NCBI GenBank assembly: GCA_009763385.1
Contig: CM019830.1
Location: 91,514,649 to 91,578,648 of the forward strand
DNA from: Coix lacryma-jobi var. lacryma-jobi
Taxonomy: Eukaryota > Streptophyta > Magnoliopsida > Poales > Poaceae
Length of the DNA: 64,000 nt
Direction of reading: 5' to 3'
The position numbers were made by a program, and so were the translations under genes. The notes below the pieces were generated by a model. It did not search any database, was not told the DNA's origin, and saw only the letters and a program-made list of their open reading frames with translations. Positions 12,195 through 23,427 of the stretch are shown in pieces. Within the stretch, counting starts at the first letter, position 1. Every line of letters begins with the position of its first letter.

Positions 12195-14110
12195 TCACAA
12201 GTACTCCTCGGTTTCCCAAGTCGCATCGTTGGGTCCGTGGTTGCTCCAGAGAACCTTGTAGGTCTTCACTGTTCGGTTGCAAGTTTCTCGGGTCTTTGTG
12301 TCCATTATCTCCCGAGGTTGTTCATAGTATTCCAGATCTGATCTGATAGTAACATCTGGAATCCGAACCTCTTCCCGTTCTGGAACTCGAAAACACTTCT
12401 TCAACTGAGACACATGGAACATTGGGAAAACTGCGCTCATCTCTGGGGGTAACTGCACTTCATAGGCTACTTCTCCCTTTTTAGCTACGATCTGATACGG
12501 TCCCACATATCGGGGTGCTAGCTTTTTCTTAATTCCAAAACGTTGGACCTTTCTTATGGGTGAGACCTTAAGATAAACATAGTCTCCTACTTGAAATTCC
12601 AAGGGTCTGCTTCGTGTGTCAGCATAGCTCTTTTGTCGGGATTGTGCTGCCTTGATGTGTTGCTGTATTGTTTGCACAATCTCTTCAGCATCCTTTACGT
12701 AATCTGACCCATAGAATCCTCGATCTCCTGATTCAACCCAATTTACCGGGGTTCTGCATCTCCGTCCATACAAAACCTCAAAAGGTGCCATCTTTATACT
12801 TTCCTGGTAGCTATTATTATAAGAGAACTCGGCGAGGGGTAACCACTTCTCCCATGACTCTCTGGAGGATAAAACACAAGCTCTGAGGATATCTTCCAAA
12901 ATCTGATGCACTCTTTCTGTTTGTCCTGCGGTTTGAGGGTGATAAGCGGAACTTCTTACCAACTTGGTTCCTAACTCCTTGTGCAACTGTTCCCAAAAAC
13001 ACGCTATGAACTGGGGTCCTCTATCAGAGACAATCTTTTTTGGAACTCCGTGTAACCTCAAGATGTTCTGAATGTACAAGTCTGCATACTGATGCGGTCG
13101 GTGGGTCGTCTTAACTGGTATGAAGTGAGCCATTTTAGATAACCGATCCACGATAACCCAGATAGAATCATTTCCCTTTTGAGTGGTGGGAAGACCTGTG
13201 CTGAAATCCATACTAATCTCTTCCCACTTCCACTCTGGGATAGATAACGGTTGCAACAATCCGGCAGGTCTTAGATGTATAGCTTTTATTCTGCAGCGAG
13301 TATCACACCTTGCAACATAAGCTGCAACTTCTTTCTTCATCCTTGACCACCAATACCTTGTTCTCAAATCTTGGTACATCTTACTGCTCCTGGGATGGAT
13401 AGACAACTTTGAATTATGAGCTTCATTCAGAATTCTTTCTTTCAGCTCTGTGTTCTTTGGAACAACCAACCTCTGATTATACCACAGAATTCCTTGTTTA
13501 TCGGTCCTGAAGTTCAAAGAACTATTGGTTTCCAACCTCTTCTTAATTTGACAGATCTCTTCATCGGTCTTTTGTCCTTCGATGATGTCACTTTCCAGGG
13601 TGCACTTTATGGTGATATTGTTTAACATAACGGGGTGCATAAGGTTAAATCCATCTTCCAAAAGGGGTTGTAAGGAGTTGCAATGAGTCTTGCGACTCAA
13701 GGCATCGGCTACAACGTTTGCTTTTCCTGGGTGGTAATGCACTTCAAGGTTGTAATCCTTAATCAACTCTAACCATCTTCTCTGCCTCATGTTCAACTCT
13801 GGCTGGGTAAAGATATATTTCAGACTTTTATGATCCGTGTACACATGACATAGGTTTCCCATAAGGTAATGCCTCCAAATTTTGAGTGCATGCACTACGG
13901 CCGCCAATTCCAAATCATGAGTGGGGTAATTCTCTTCATGTGGTCGCAACTGACGAGAAGCATAGGCGATAACTTTTCCGTTCTGCATGAGCACACATCC
14001 AAGTCCAACCTTGGATGCGTCACAAAACACATCAAAAGGTTCCTCCAAGTTTGGCTGAGCCAAAACAGGCGCGGAAGTCAACAACGTTCGCAGTGCGAAA
14101 AGCTGCTTCA
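12195..14110 (-). pseudogene. Element C pol, 3' half: RNase H, integrase, chromodomain
   Basis: An open frame of 638 codons (14111 to 12195). It begins in RNase H (PFDVFCDASKVGLGC near 14035, TDHKSLKYI near 13830), then integrase: an HHCC finger near 13420-13290, a D-D-E core (MDFSTGLP about 13210, SDRGPQF about 13035, GQTERV about 12920), the GPY region, and a chromodomain ending in DATWETEEYL at 12195. The finger reads CDTRC: the second Cys is Arg (codon 13298-13296), which should destroy zinc binding. The final TGA at 12197 precedes residues that in sister elements extend to the LTR, so the end is probably truncated by a stop. The frame differs from the upstream RT frame because of an indel near 14100. 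Confidence 0.93.
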
Positions 14111-15411
14111 CACTCTGGAGTCCATTCGAACTTCTTGTTTTTCTGCGTTAAACGGGTCATATGCTTGGCTATTCTTGAAAAATCCGGAATAAACCGATGG
14201 TAGTATCCTGCCAAACCCAAAAAGCTGCGAACCTCAAAAACACTCGTGGATGCTTCCCAATCCATAACCTCTTGCACTTTAGAAGGGTCTACAAAGATCC
14301 CTTCCTCTGAAAGGACGTGACCAAGGAATGGTACCTTCTTTAACCAAAACTCACACTTACTGAACTTAGCATACAACTTGTGCTCTCTAAGCCGAGTCAA
14401 AACAACTCGTAGATGCTCAGCATGATCCTTCTCATTCTCAGAGTATACCAAGATATCATCGATGAACACTACAACAAACTTGTCCAACTCTGGCATGAAG
14501 ACCGAATTCATCAGGTACATGAAATGTGTCAGTGCATTGGTCAATCCAAAGGACATAACGAGATACTCATAGAGTCCATATCTGGTAGAGAAAGCAGTTT
14601 TTGGTATATCTTCTCTTCTGATCTTAATCTGATGGTATCCTGATCTCAGGTCGATCTTGGACAACACTTTCGCCTTTGATAACTGATCAAACAAGACATC
14701 GATTCAGGGTAAGGGATATTTGTTCTTTATAGTTACTGCATTCAACGGTCTGTAATCCACACACATCCTCAAAGTTTTATCCATCTTCTTCATAAAGATA
14801 GCGGAACATCCCCAAGGTGACAAACTAGGGCGTATCAAACCCTTATCCAAAAGCTCTTGCAACGGAACTTTAAGCTCTGCTAACTCTTTAGCGTGCATCC
14901 TATACGGTCTCCAAGATATGGGTGCCGTTCCAGGGACTAACTCTATAGCAAACTCCACATCCCTATCCGGCGGTAGTCCAGGCAACTCATCAGGAAAAAC
15001 ATCCGGAAACTCACACACTACTGAGATCTCAGCTATCTGTTTTGTGGTGACGTTGAACAACACTCCGATCTCGTGGGGGTTTCGGGGTAACTTAAACCGA
15101 AAGGTAGACCCATTCCGGGGACTAACCATAGAAACTACTCGCTCTGCGACATCAAGATTGACCTTCCAGAGTTTCATCCAACCCATACCTAAGATCACAT
15201 CCAAACCCAGACCAGGGATTACGATGGGATCCACTATGGCCTTCTTATCCCCAAAAGTCATTTCCACTCCTTTAGCCATTTTACGTGCGGAGAGAACAGC
15301 TCCGGCGGAACTTATCTGATATCCCCGATCTAACTCTACCAACTCAAGATTACTTCTCAAAACAAAGTTCTCACTTATGAAAGAATGCGATGCTCCAGAA
15401 TCAAACAGCAC
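14101..15411 (-). pseudogene. Element C protease and reverse transcriptase
   Basis: In the gag frame, the protease active site LFDSGASHSF lies at about 15411-15375, followed by GLGLDVILGMGWM, the linker FPDVFPDELPGLPP (about 15010-14970) and the RT. The RT shows LRMCVDYRPLNAVT, SKIDLRSGYHQI, FSTRYGLYEYLVMSFGLTNA and the catalytic FIDDILVYSE (about 14470-14440). A TGA at 14706-14704 replaces the Arg of the YPLPRID motif. Near 14100 an indel moves the true frame into the RNase H-integrase ORF. A second oddity is FMKKMDK, where sister elements have FVKKKDK. Confidence 0.93.
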
Positions 15412-16581
15412 AACTGCGGGGCATTAATTAACAAGAAATGTACCAGCAGTGACAGGCTCTCCTTCCGGCACTTCCTCCACGGTGGTGTGATGCACATGAC
15501 CTGCGCGAGGTGGAGGCTAGGTGTATTGCTTCTTTGGACGAGGGCATTGACGTGACAGATGTCCAGTCTGGCCACAGTTGTAACATGGCCCAATCACATA
15601 TGGAGTCTTGGGGCCTCCTGCACTTCCTGCCTTATTCTTGTTCTGCATCAGAGGAGCAGTGTAGGGCTTCTGAAAACTGGGACGGGGTCGGTTGGTAGAG
15701 ATCTTCCTCTACGGGGGACGGAACCTTGCTCCAGCCACTGGCAGGCGATTCAGGGTGCGTGCTCCGAAAGGGGCCGTCTATTGAGACGAACCTCCTTCGT
15801 TCGCACGACGACGGGTCTCTGTCGCCAACCTGCTGTCATTGGCCTCTTGATTTAGGCAGTCACTGACAAAGTCACTGAAGGTGGTGCGGTGACTGTTACC
15901 CATCTTTGAAAGCATGGCGGCGCTCATGCCACGTTTGAAGCTTGCGATCTTCTTGGCCACAGTGTTGACAAAGTCTGGGGCGTAGCGAGCTAGGTTGTTG
16001 AAGCTGTGCAGATACTCAGACATAGATCTGGTTCCCTGAGACAACCTCATGAACTCTGCAATCTTGATCTCCATCAGACCGCTAGGTATGTAGTGGTTGC
16101 GCATAGCCGTCGAGAACTGATCCCAGGTGACACATGTATTTGCAGGCAAGGCTGCACGGTATTGGGCCCACCACAGACCTACGGGTCCTTCCAACATGTG
16201 CGCGGCGTACTCTGCCTTGAGCTCTTCCGTCAGACGAAGCAGACGGAACTTCTGGGTGATGGAGTTGAGCCATTCATCAGCTTCAAGCGGTTCGGTGACT
16301 TCCTTGAACACCGGGGGACGGGTGTCCAAGAAGTCACGGTAGGAGCTGTACTGGTTGGGCTCCGGACCTTGACGCTGCTGGTGCTGTTGCGCGGTGTTGT
16401 TAGCGATGTTATGGAGGGTGGCCTCCATGTGCCTCTACATTTCTTCCATGTTCCTTTGGCTTCCCAAAAACTGGCCGAAAAACACTTCCGGCGTCATTGG
16501 CGGCGGTGGGGGAGGTGGCAAGTTCTCCTCCTGTCCTGCCCCCTGTCCGCGTTGGCTGCGAGTGTGTGCCGGCATCTGCAT
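15412..16581 (-). pseudogene. Element C gag
   Basis: The first ATG is at 16581; a second in-frame ATG at 16575 directly follows a splice-acceptor-like CAG. The protein starts with a Gln/Gly-rich stretch and a proline run, then FFGQFLGSQRN, the gag domain (DTRPPVFKEVTEPLEADEW to LNQEANDSR, about 16330-15840), and a CCHC knuckle (CYNCGQTGHLSRQC, about 15590-15545). TAG stops at 16437, 15780 and near 15520 all replace expected Gln codons. The frame is continuous with protease. The product would be the capsid/nucleocapsid protein. Confidence 0.92.
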
Positions 16582-16605
16582 ATCCCATTAATAAGCAATC
16601 ATTAG
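16576..16605 (-). promoter_or_regulatory. Putative 3' splice site directly before the gag ATG of C
   Basis: On the minus strand, CCTAATGATT (branch-point-like CTAAT at 16605-16601) is followed about 25 bases later by ATATGCAG, ending at 16576. The next base starts ATG at 16575. Element B has the same arrangement at 23078-23107 with the same CTAATGAT element. Functional splicing is inferred from sequence only. Confidence 0.5.
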
Positions 16606-16895
16606 GTGATGTTACATCGATCATGAATAAATACTACGTTGTACATAATTCGAAAATTTAGCACATGACCAAGTATAATTACTCATTTCCATACAATATC
16701 ACAGAATAATCGCTCGAAATTAGACATGCAAACAACAGATTTCCATAAAAGATGCCAAATCGAAGTCTGGACTTTGTCCAAAAGACATACATGCCACATA
16801 CATCTTAAACATAAACCAACACATGTCTGAGGGTTACATCACTAGCGAGCATGCTCAAGCTATACAAAAGAAAACAATCCCTAACGAACTAACGC
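16582..16895 (-). other. ORF0-gag spacer of element C
   Basis: An A/T-rich, non-coding stretch of about 310 bases between the ORF0 stop (16896) and gag. Apart from the acceptor-like signal at its gag end I see no feature. Confidence 0.6.
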
Positions 16896-17927
16896 TCAGA
16901 CGTCTCCAGCGGCGGACGCGGCGTCCTCTACGTCGGCGTCGATCATCGGCTCGTCAGCGTGATCCTCCTCCGGTGGGGCGTCGGGACCAAGGACCTCTCC
17001 GTCCTGGGGATCCTGGGCCTCGGCTGCAGGAACCTCGGCAGCTGCTGGGGCGGTGGCCTCCTGTGCGGTGTGATGCATCTGGTGGACTGCCTCGTGGAGC
17101 TGGTCGATGTAGGCCTGCTGTCCATGGATCTGCTGTATCAAGAGGTGAGCTCCCTCTTTGAGCTGGTCGAGCGCGGTGCGGGCCTCATCTCTCTGAAGAG
17201 CGGTAGTCAGGTACAACTGCTCTGCAACGGTCCTGGCAGTGGCCTGTGCTGCTGCTGTAGTACGGGCGTCGTCACGCTCAAGAGTGATCTGCTGAATCCT
17301 CTCCTGAAGGAGAGCTACCTCGGCATCAAACTATTCCTGTAGCTTCCTCTTGCTCTAGTAGGTGGCGGTGAGGGTGAAGGACACGCTCTCGAGAGTGTGC
17401 TCCAAACTCTCACATACACCCAACAAAGCTCCGGTGGCGCTCATCGCGGGCGTCTCGCAGTAGAACCTCTCCTCTGGGCTCCCTGTCAAGACTGACTCCA
17501 GAGTCTGCTTCCAGCGTAATGGAAAAAGTGATCCACGGGGGAACACTCCTGCCATAGCGCTAGCTAGGTCGACGGGGAAACAGGCGATGATGTCCTTCAG
17601 CACTAGGTATGCTGCCCTGTTAGCTCCATCCTTGGCACATGTGCCTCTGGTGATCTCCGTCCATCCTGTCCAGTGAGCCTTGGTGGGCAAAGCTTTGACC
17701 TTGATCTCCACCATGACCAAGGAATCCTGCCCGTAGATCTCCTTCTGCCATGAGTACATGGGCTCCTGTCCTTCCTCATAGCCCACGGCCTACAGAATCC
17801 TCCAAAGGATAGTCGGCAACCCGAAGTAGGTCAAGAACGTCTTTCGGGACAGCTTGGTGGCCAAACGGTGACGCGGAACTCCTCTACCTCCGGTGGCCTT
17901 GCGAGCGGTCAGCTTAGTCCGGGCCAT
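16896..17927 (-). pseudogene. Element C ORF0: histone H3-tail-like protein with coiled coil and acidic end
   Basis: A 344-codon frame read from ATG 17927 to a stop at 16896, broken by three TAG codons (17792, 17357, 17333). Residues 1-28 read MARTKLTARKATGG, then RGVPRHRLATKLSRK. With one extra residue this follows the histone H3 tail through the R26-K27 region: K4 and K9 are kept, S10 is Ala and K14 is Arg. A central region (LPTILWRIL, VGYEEGQEP, DGANRAAY) is shared with ORF0 of element B. From about residue 200 a coiled coil is likely (ERIQQITLERDDAR, LQRDEARTALDQLKEG), followed by an Ala/Pro/Asp/Glu-rich acidic C-terminus. Extra ORFs upstream of gag (orf0) are, from memory, known in rice Del-type elements RIRE3/RIRE8. 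I do not know whether the H3 resemblance has been reported. The function is unknown. Confidence 0.82.
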
Positions 17928-17960
17928 CTGTAGAAACAAAAAGGGTTTCGAGCTCTTGTG
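17928..17960 (-). promoter_or_regulatory. Putative 3' splice site directly before the ORF0 ATG of C
   Basis: On the minus strand a T-rich tract (CCCTTTTTGTTTCTACAG) ends at 17928, immediately before ATG 17927. It is an excellent match to a plant acceptor (polypyrimidine tract plus CAG). In element B the ORF0 ATG also follows a TTACAG. Confidence 0.55.
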
Positions 17961-18641
17961 AGACAGATATTAAGTTGGCAAATTTTATAGAAAAGAGACA
18001 ACTTTTAATTGAAGGGGAGGTAATGTAAATGCAAGAATTTAAACATGATGCATGATCGTACTTACGTTCTCACTCACTAACATGACTCGTAAGTCCTAAT
18101 ATTCTAGTCGGTGGCAAGAACGATCTCTCATGCGTTATCTACACGTTCTACTCGATCGCATAGTTAGTGTACCTGCAGAAGATTCATTTCAGCCCAAAGA
18201 AATCCCAATGGTAAAGTAACTGAGTATTGGCTAATATGCGCAAAATACATAGAAGCCAACACTAAACACTATGCACCAACATAGAAAACACCCTCCAAAC
18301 ATTGATACCCTCGTATGTGTCTGCGTGGAGCTCGCACATACTTGGTATGAGAACTCTCACCTAGACCGACGGTTGGACGGTCATGCTCTCATATCTCACA
18401 AAATCATTTTATGCATGTTTTCGCGATCGACGCATTCTATTTTTCCCGAGAATGGACCAGCAAATAAAGACCCAGCATGAAGCAAAACCCTGAACCCTGT
18501 TAGCAGTTAAGCCACCTGAATCCTAGTATAGGGCTTAAGGACGAGACTGGACACACTTAGTAATTGAAAATAGTTTTGAAAATAATTTTGAAATACCCAT
18601 TTTAGTTCGAAAATAGCTCTTTGCGGATGCAATAATTTGAA
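17961..18641 (-). other. Leader of element C between primer site and ORF0
   Basis: A non-coding stretch of about 680 bases. Short blocks are conserved with the leader of B (CATTTCAGCCC near 18185, the region near 18150-18175 with TGCAGGTA on the minus strand, and CATGATGCATGAT near 18045). This suggests cis-acting RNA signals such as packaging or splicing elements. No ORF is supported. Confidence 0.5.
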
Positions 18642-18659
18642 CCATGCTCCGATACCCAC
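18642..18659 (-). other. Primer binding site of element C (initiator Met tRNA type)
   Basis: Directly after the 5' LTR on the minus strand the sequence reads GTGGGTATCGGAGCATGG. It resembles the plant initiator-Met tRNA primer site (TGGTATCAGAGC) with mismatches. Confidence 0.75.
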
Positions 18660-21600
18660 TGTGGCGGAACCGTCCTGATTATAAGAGCTCAAGTACCATC
18701 TTAGTCAAATCCGTCTGACATTGACTCATACTTGAACCCATATAACCCCGGTAGTCCAGAAATCTCGAAGGATTTCTATCATCATACATCATACAGGATC
18801 GCATTGTTCAAGAATTACATTCGTAAAGATACAACACAGAGAAACGGAACCGAATTTAAAGTATCAGAGTGCGAATTTAAAACAGAGTTATTACAATACC
18901 AAATTTAAAAGTGCGGAAGCTGAAATAAGTTTGAAACACGACCACCACACATGTGGTCCAAATAAAACATTGTTTGATAAATCCAACTCAACACAACTCA
19001 GTCTTCCCTTTTTAGATAATGTGCCACTAGAAGTCTCAGACCAACAAAAGAAAAAGGGAAGCTTCTGGACGACCCTGCCCTGGGCCTACTCCTCATCACC
19101 TTCCACCGGGTAGAGGCAGTGCTTACAATAGCCAAAGTAGACCTGGCCATCTGCAACAAACGGGATAAACCCTGAGTACGGGAATGTAATCAGCTAGACT
19201 TACACATCCAACTGAAAATAAAGACGCCAAGGGTATGCAAGGCCTTTTTGGGTGGAGCTGGGATGTTTAGTTGCGGAAAGCTCATAATTAAGATAAGGAG
19301 TATTAAATGACATAGATGAGCTGTCAGTTTTTGACGTGTTTCTTTACTCTAGGTTTACACCTGAACTATTACACACACTTGAGTCTAACAAGCAATAGTA
19401 TAACCATATCCAGTTGACTTCCATATTTTAGTTGAACCTTTAACATCACATGGAGTTGCATCGTGGTGAAGCTCGCCATAGTTTCCCACTAACCGGGGGA
19501 GACGGCGACTCGAATCGAATTCCAAACCAGCTGGTGAAAGACCTTTAATACCAGCCCACACTTTCCTCGTTGGGTCCACGCATTGGGCAACCGCTCGATG
19601 CTTGTTCGTGGTGGTAATCGTCGCGGTTCAAGCACGGACCGCCCAATTGGAACCTAGCGATGGCCTTACGCGGCAGATCGCATTTCCATACTAGAGGGCG
19701 CGACACGGGTCGAAACCAGCCCGAACAGCTTCTAACCGGCTTTGGGGTCGATGATTACGGCACCGACATATCCCTAAGTAAAAGGGCGCGTTCAAAAATG
19801 AACGAGGGCCAACATCGATAGAAACCTACACGATCCAACGGACGGACTGCCCCCAAGTTCCAACTTGGTGCCTTGCCTTCCAGTTGACTGTATTTCATTC
19901 CTACTCACGTTCTTTTCCACGATAGCAAATATAGCCAACCGTGATCCGGTAACTACCCATCAGGGTATTACGGGAACATTCTTAACTACTACTTTTATTA
20001 AGCAAGCTAAGCAATTCTACATTGTAAATAAATAACAGGATAACAAGGTAAATATTAATCAATAACCAAGGAATGGTAATGCAGCAAGTAGGATTCATTC
20101 CAACTCCTAAACCTAATGCATCACAATATAAAAGGACTCAAGTAATTTTAATTGCAAAAGATAGGAGGCTTAATATGCTCCGGGGCTTGCCTTGAGAGAA
20201 GACTGAGGCCTCGTGGGAGGGGCACTCAGGCAGGTTAGTGTCGGCCGCGGGATCGACTTCCTCAGTTTGATGAAGTTCTGGGATCTCCTGCTCGACGTTT
20301 GTCTCCTGCTCCTGGTCTTGATCCTGAACTGTCGATCCTATTGCAATGCGGTTGAAAATGATAAATAAATAATTCGTGGTGCGAGATGCGGTGGTAAGAA
20401 AAGTAACATTTCTTACAAACCAACAAAACCAACTTGTTGAACCACTTTGACATTGAGGTAAATACTTATTTATTTCATAAAACAAAATCCATTAATTTAC
20501 CTATTTCTTATTTAGAAATTCAAAAGAAATTTAGGTTTGAACTGCAAGTGCATTTTTCTGAACTTAGAAAAATCCACAAAAATTCCAGAAGGCAATTAAT
20601 ACCTGCTGGACTCCACCGAATAATTTTTCATCCAGAAATAAAATACAGAACTGCGGATATAAAAATAACAAATAAACTGCTCAAAAGGTGCTTTGAACTA
20701 ACTTTTTACACAAAAAGTGTTCAACAGCAGATTTCATAATTTTCCTGGCTTCAACTACTTATAAACATTCTATTGTAGAAAATTTACTGTAAGAACATAA
20801 ATATACAAGCCTACACAAAATAAACAAATCTACTCCAAATTAAACCATTTGAACCACAACCCTACTGAAAAAGGGGGATAAACTCATTTTCATATTTTTC
20901 TTAGATTCTACTTCACATTTCATATTTATCAAGAAAGTTCCATGAACAGAAACATTATATTATTTCTTACATGAATTTCCAAAAGAAAACATAGAAAAGT
21001 ACATTTGTAAAGCAACTTCAGATTCTTCATACAACAGCTCATGCTTACATTTTTCTTAGCCTGAACATGGCATTCAGATACTACACAATTTTTCCTACAT
21101 TTTATTTTGACATATAAAATACCTTAACATTTATTCTAAGAAATCAGCCAAAAAGGACTTTTAATCATAACAGAAACTTTTTCTACATAAACAGTGCATC
21201 ATATATTTTTTACAGGTGCAAAACATGATAATAAACTTACACAAAATTTTTCAGGAATTATCTCCACCAGAAAATAGATATAACCATTTATCTCAACAAA
21301 AGCATATAAACTGAAATAAATAGAAACAGTAATCAAAACTTCTACCAAAAATGGTTTCATATTTTTCCATGATAGATCTACTCATAAACAAGCTAACAAA
21401 ACTGAAAGTACTTCATTTGGATTTTTAAAACGAGCTACCCAAAAATAACAAGCATTTCTGGAAAATAAAACCAAAAAGAAAAACTTTTGAATCCTCCCGG
21501 CTCGGCCTTGCGTGGACGTGGTCCATGGACCGTGTGAGGCTGACGTGCGGGGTCCGTTGGTCAACGGGACCCATCCGTCAGTGAGGGCGAGGCAGGGGAA

Positions 21601-22903
21601 GGTGTTGACCGGCGAAAGCTCGTCGACAGTGAGGTCGCCGGCGGTGAGGCTAGGCTCGATAGACTCGTCTCGACGAGGCGCATCCAGCGATGGGGTCGGT
21701 TTGGCCAGAGGTGGACCGAAGCGTGCCGGCGGCGAGCGGTGGCGGACGGCGGCGGTGGCGACATACGGCTACGCCGTTTCCGGCGGTCGCCGGTGAAATT
21801 GGGGAAGGCGAAAGCTCACACGAGTGGCGCAGAGGTGCACACCGTGTGGTCTGGACGATGGCGGAGTGGTGGCCGAGGTTAATCGGCCGGTGGTGGCTCG
21901 GCTAGGGCGGAACGGTGGGTGCGGTTCTTCGGTGTCGAACGACGGCGAGCAGTGAAGTGCTCGGCGTGTTCGCGGGAGAGGAGAGGGAGAGAGAGCAGGC
22001 GGGTGTGTGCGAAATGAGGGTGAGAGAGCGGAGAGGGGTGCGGTGTGCGGGGTCTTTGCCCTCGGGCTCGGCCGGCGGCGATGCGCGGTCGTGGCGGGGG
22101 CCACGGCGATGGGACGTCGCGGCAGCACGGCGCGAGCGGCGAGGCAAGGCGAGCGCGGAGTGGCCGGGGGAGATAGCTTGCGTGCTCGGTTGAGAGGGGA
22201 TCGAGCGAGGAGTGGCCGGCGAGGATCCTCGGCAGGATGCGGCGGCCACGTGGCGGTTGCGGCCGGCGTACGGCGCGGCGGCGCTGTCGCGCGCGGCGCG
22301 CGCGCGTGCGTGCGGGCGAGGGCGCTAGGCCGGCGCGGTGCGGGGGCGCGCGGGTGCGCGGGCGCGGGCATGGGCCGGCGCGAGCGCTAACTGGGCCGAG
22401 AAGGCCGGATGGGCCGAAAGGTGGGCGCGGGAAAATTCTTTGCCTTTTTCTTTTTCCAAAATTTTTCAAACTTCGACCACTCAAAACAGTTTCAAAAACT
22501 CCAAACCAGGCTTTGACCCAAATATAAAAGTTGCTCAAAATAATTTTCTCTACAACTTTCATATAGGGCACTTTTTCTCAAAACCATTTTCACGACCTCT
22601 ACATAAATAAAGCCAATTTTTGAAACATAAACCATTTTGCTTGCCTCATTTTTATTTTGATAAACTATTTTGAACTAGATCAAAATGCCAACATGAAAAG
22701 CACTCTACTCAATATTCTTTATTTTATAAACTCATTTGCCAAGATAGAAATCCACTTAAACTATCAAGTCCAATAGAAATCCAAAATCCAAATAAATAAA
22801 AAGGCAAAAAGCACTCATATGCACATGAAATGATGCAATGCATTGCTTATGCTCTTTTAGTAGCTAAGTGCAGTTCCTAATGCAGTGCTTGACCGTGCGC
22901 ACA
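18660..22903 (-). repeat. 5' LTR of element C (4,244 bp)
   Basis: It pairs with 7594-12117, mostly above 95% identical by eye. Two differences stand out: a deletion of about 0.4 kb at about 21821, and an altered terminus. The last bases read GACCGTGCGCACA instead of the GACACTAGGGTGTCACA of the other LTR. The replacement copies GACCGTGCGC, which also occurs in the flanking gag at 22909-22918. Confidence 0.95.
19151..19203 (-). promoter_or_regulatory. Conserved LTR block (C 5' LTR copy)
   Basis: Same block as at 8085-8137: minus-strand GTAAGTC at 19203 and GTTGCAG ending at 19151. The hairpin arms are partly decayed here (GATTAC facing GTACTC). Confidence 0.45.
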
Positions 22904-22908
22904 CTGGT
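22904..22908. repeat. Target site duplication of element C (right copy, CTGGT)
   Basis: It matches 7589-7593 and directly follows the terminal CACA of the 5' LTR. Confidence 0.95.
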
Positions 22909-23083
22909 GACCGTGCGCCAAGTTCTCTCGTAGTAAAGCTTCAGTGTTGCGCTGGCTTCCCAGAAATTGGGCGAAAAGGTGCTCGGGAGTGGCTGGTGGA
23001 GAAGGTGGTGGATTGCGGTTGTCCCTGGGGTCCTCATTTCCACCACTACCGCCAGCTCCACTATGGGTTGTCGTCATCTGCAT
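22904..23083 (-). pseudogene. Element B gag, N-terminal part
   Basis: From ATG 23083 (or the in-frame ATG 23077 right after a putative splice acceptor) the frame reads a Thr/Gly-rich start, a Pro-rich stretch and PEHLFAQFLGSQRN, matching the FFGQFLGSQRN of element C's gag. It is cut after GHQ by insertion of C. The next codons (HPEPNQYSSFRDF) are at 7588 and below on the other side. This confirms that one gag gene was split. Confidence 0.92.
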
Positions 23084-23107
23084 GTATTAATAGCAAGTGA
23101 TCATTAG
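23078..23107 (-). promoter_or_regulatory. Putative 3' splice site directly before the gag ATG of B
   Basis: On the minus strand CCTAATGATC (branch-like CTAAT at 23107-23103) leads to TACATGCAG ending at 23078, followed by ATGACG at 23077. The spacing and motif match element C at 16576-16605. Confidence 0.5.
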
Positions 23108-23427
23108 GCGGAGTTGCAATTATTGTAGAGAACAATAGATCATGCCAACTGAATTTATTCGGAAAATGAATTCGCCAAACAATCACAGAGGCATAATAAA
23201 TTTCAATCCACATCGCAGCATCACATAATAAGATCGCTTAATACATAACATGCAAAAGCCAACACAAACATCCATAGTTTTGCCCTTACATATGTTACTT
23301 TCCAAAGGTCTCGCACCATGTGCACATAAGTTTACTATTCGTGCTTACATCCAGCCCACAACAAAGCAAAAGATCGGGCTTGCCATCATACATAAAAGAT
23401 CACTAAGCTCTAAACATACGATCTGGA
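23108..23427 (-). other. ORF0-gag spacer of element B
   Basis: About 320 bases of A/T-rich non-coding sequence, the same length as in element C. No further feature is seen. Confidence 0.6.

Larger units (their letters stand above)
7594..22903 (-). mobile_element. Element C: Tekay/Del-like Ty3/gypsy chromovirus inserted in gag of B
   Basis: Complete element of about 15.3 kb with two LTRs (7594-12117 and 18660-22903), matching 5-bp duplications, a primer site at 18642-18659 and a purine tract at 12118-12132. Minus-strand order: ORF0 (17927-16896), gag (16581-15412), protease-RT (15411 to about 14100), RNase H-integrase-chromodomain (about 14110-12195). It is a relative of B and A but clearly diverged from both. 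Stops and a frameshift break ORF0, gag and pol. Because it lies in B, it is younger than B. Confidence 0.95.

Noticed and set aside
15375..15593. 72-codon minus-strand ORF over the gag-protease junction of C
   Set aside because: It is a different frame over the zinc knuckle and protease sequence; the true frame reads CYNCGQTGHLSRQC and LFDSGASHSF.
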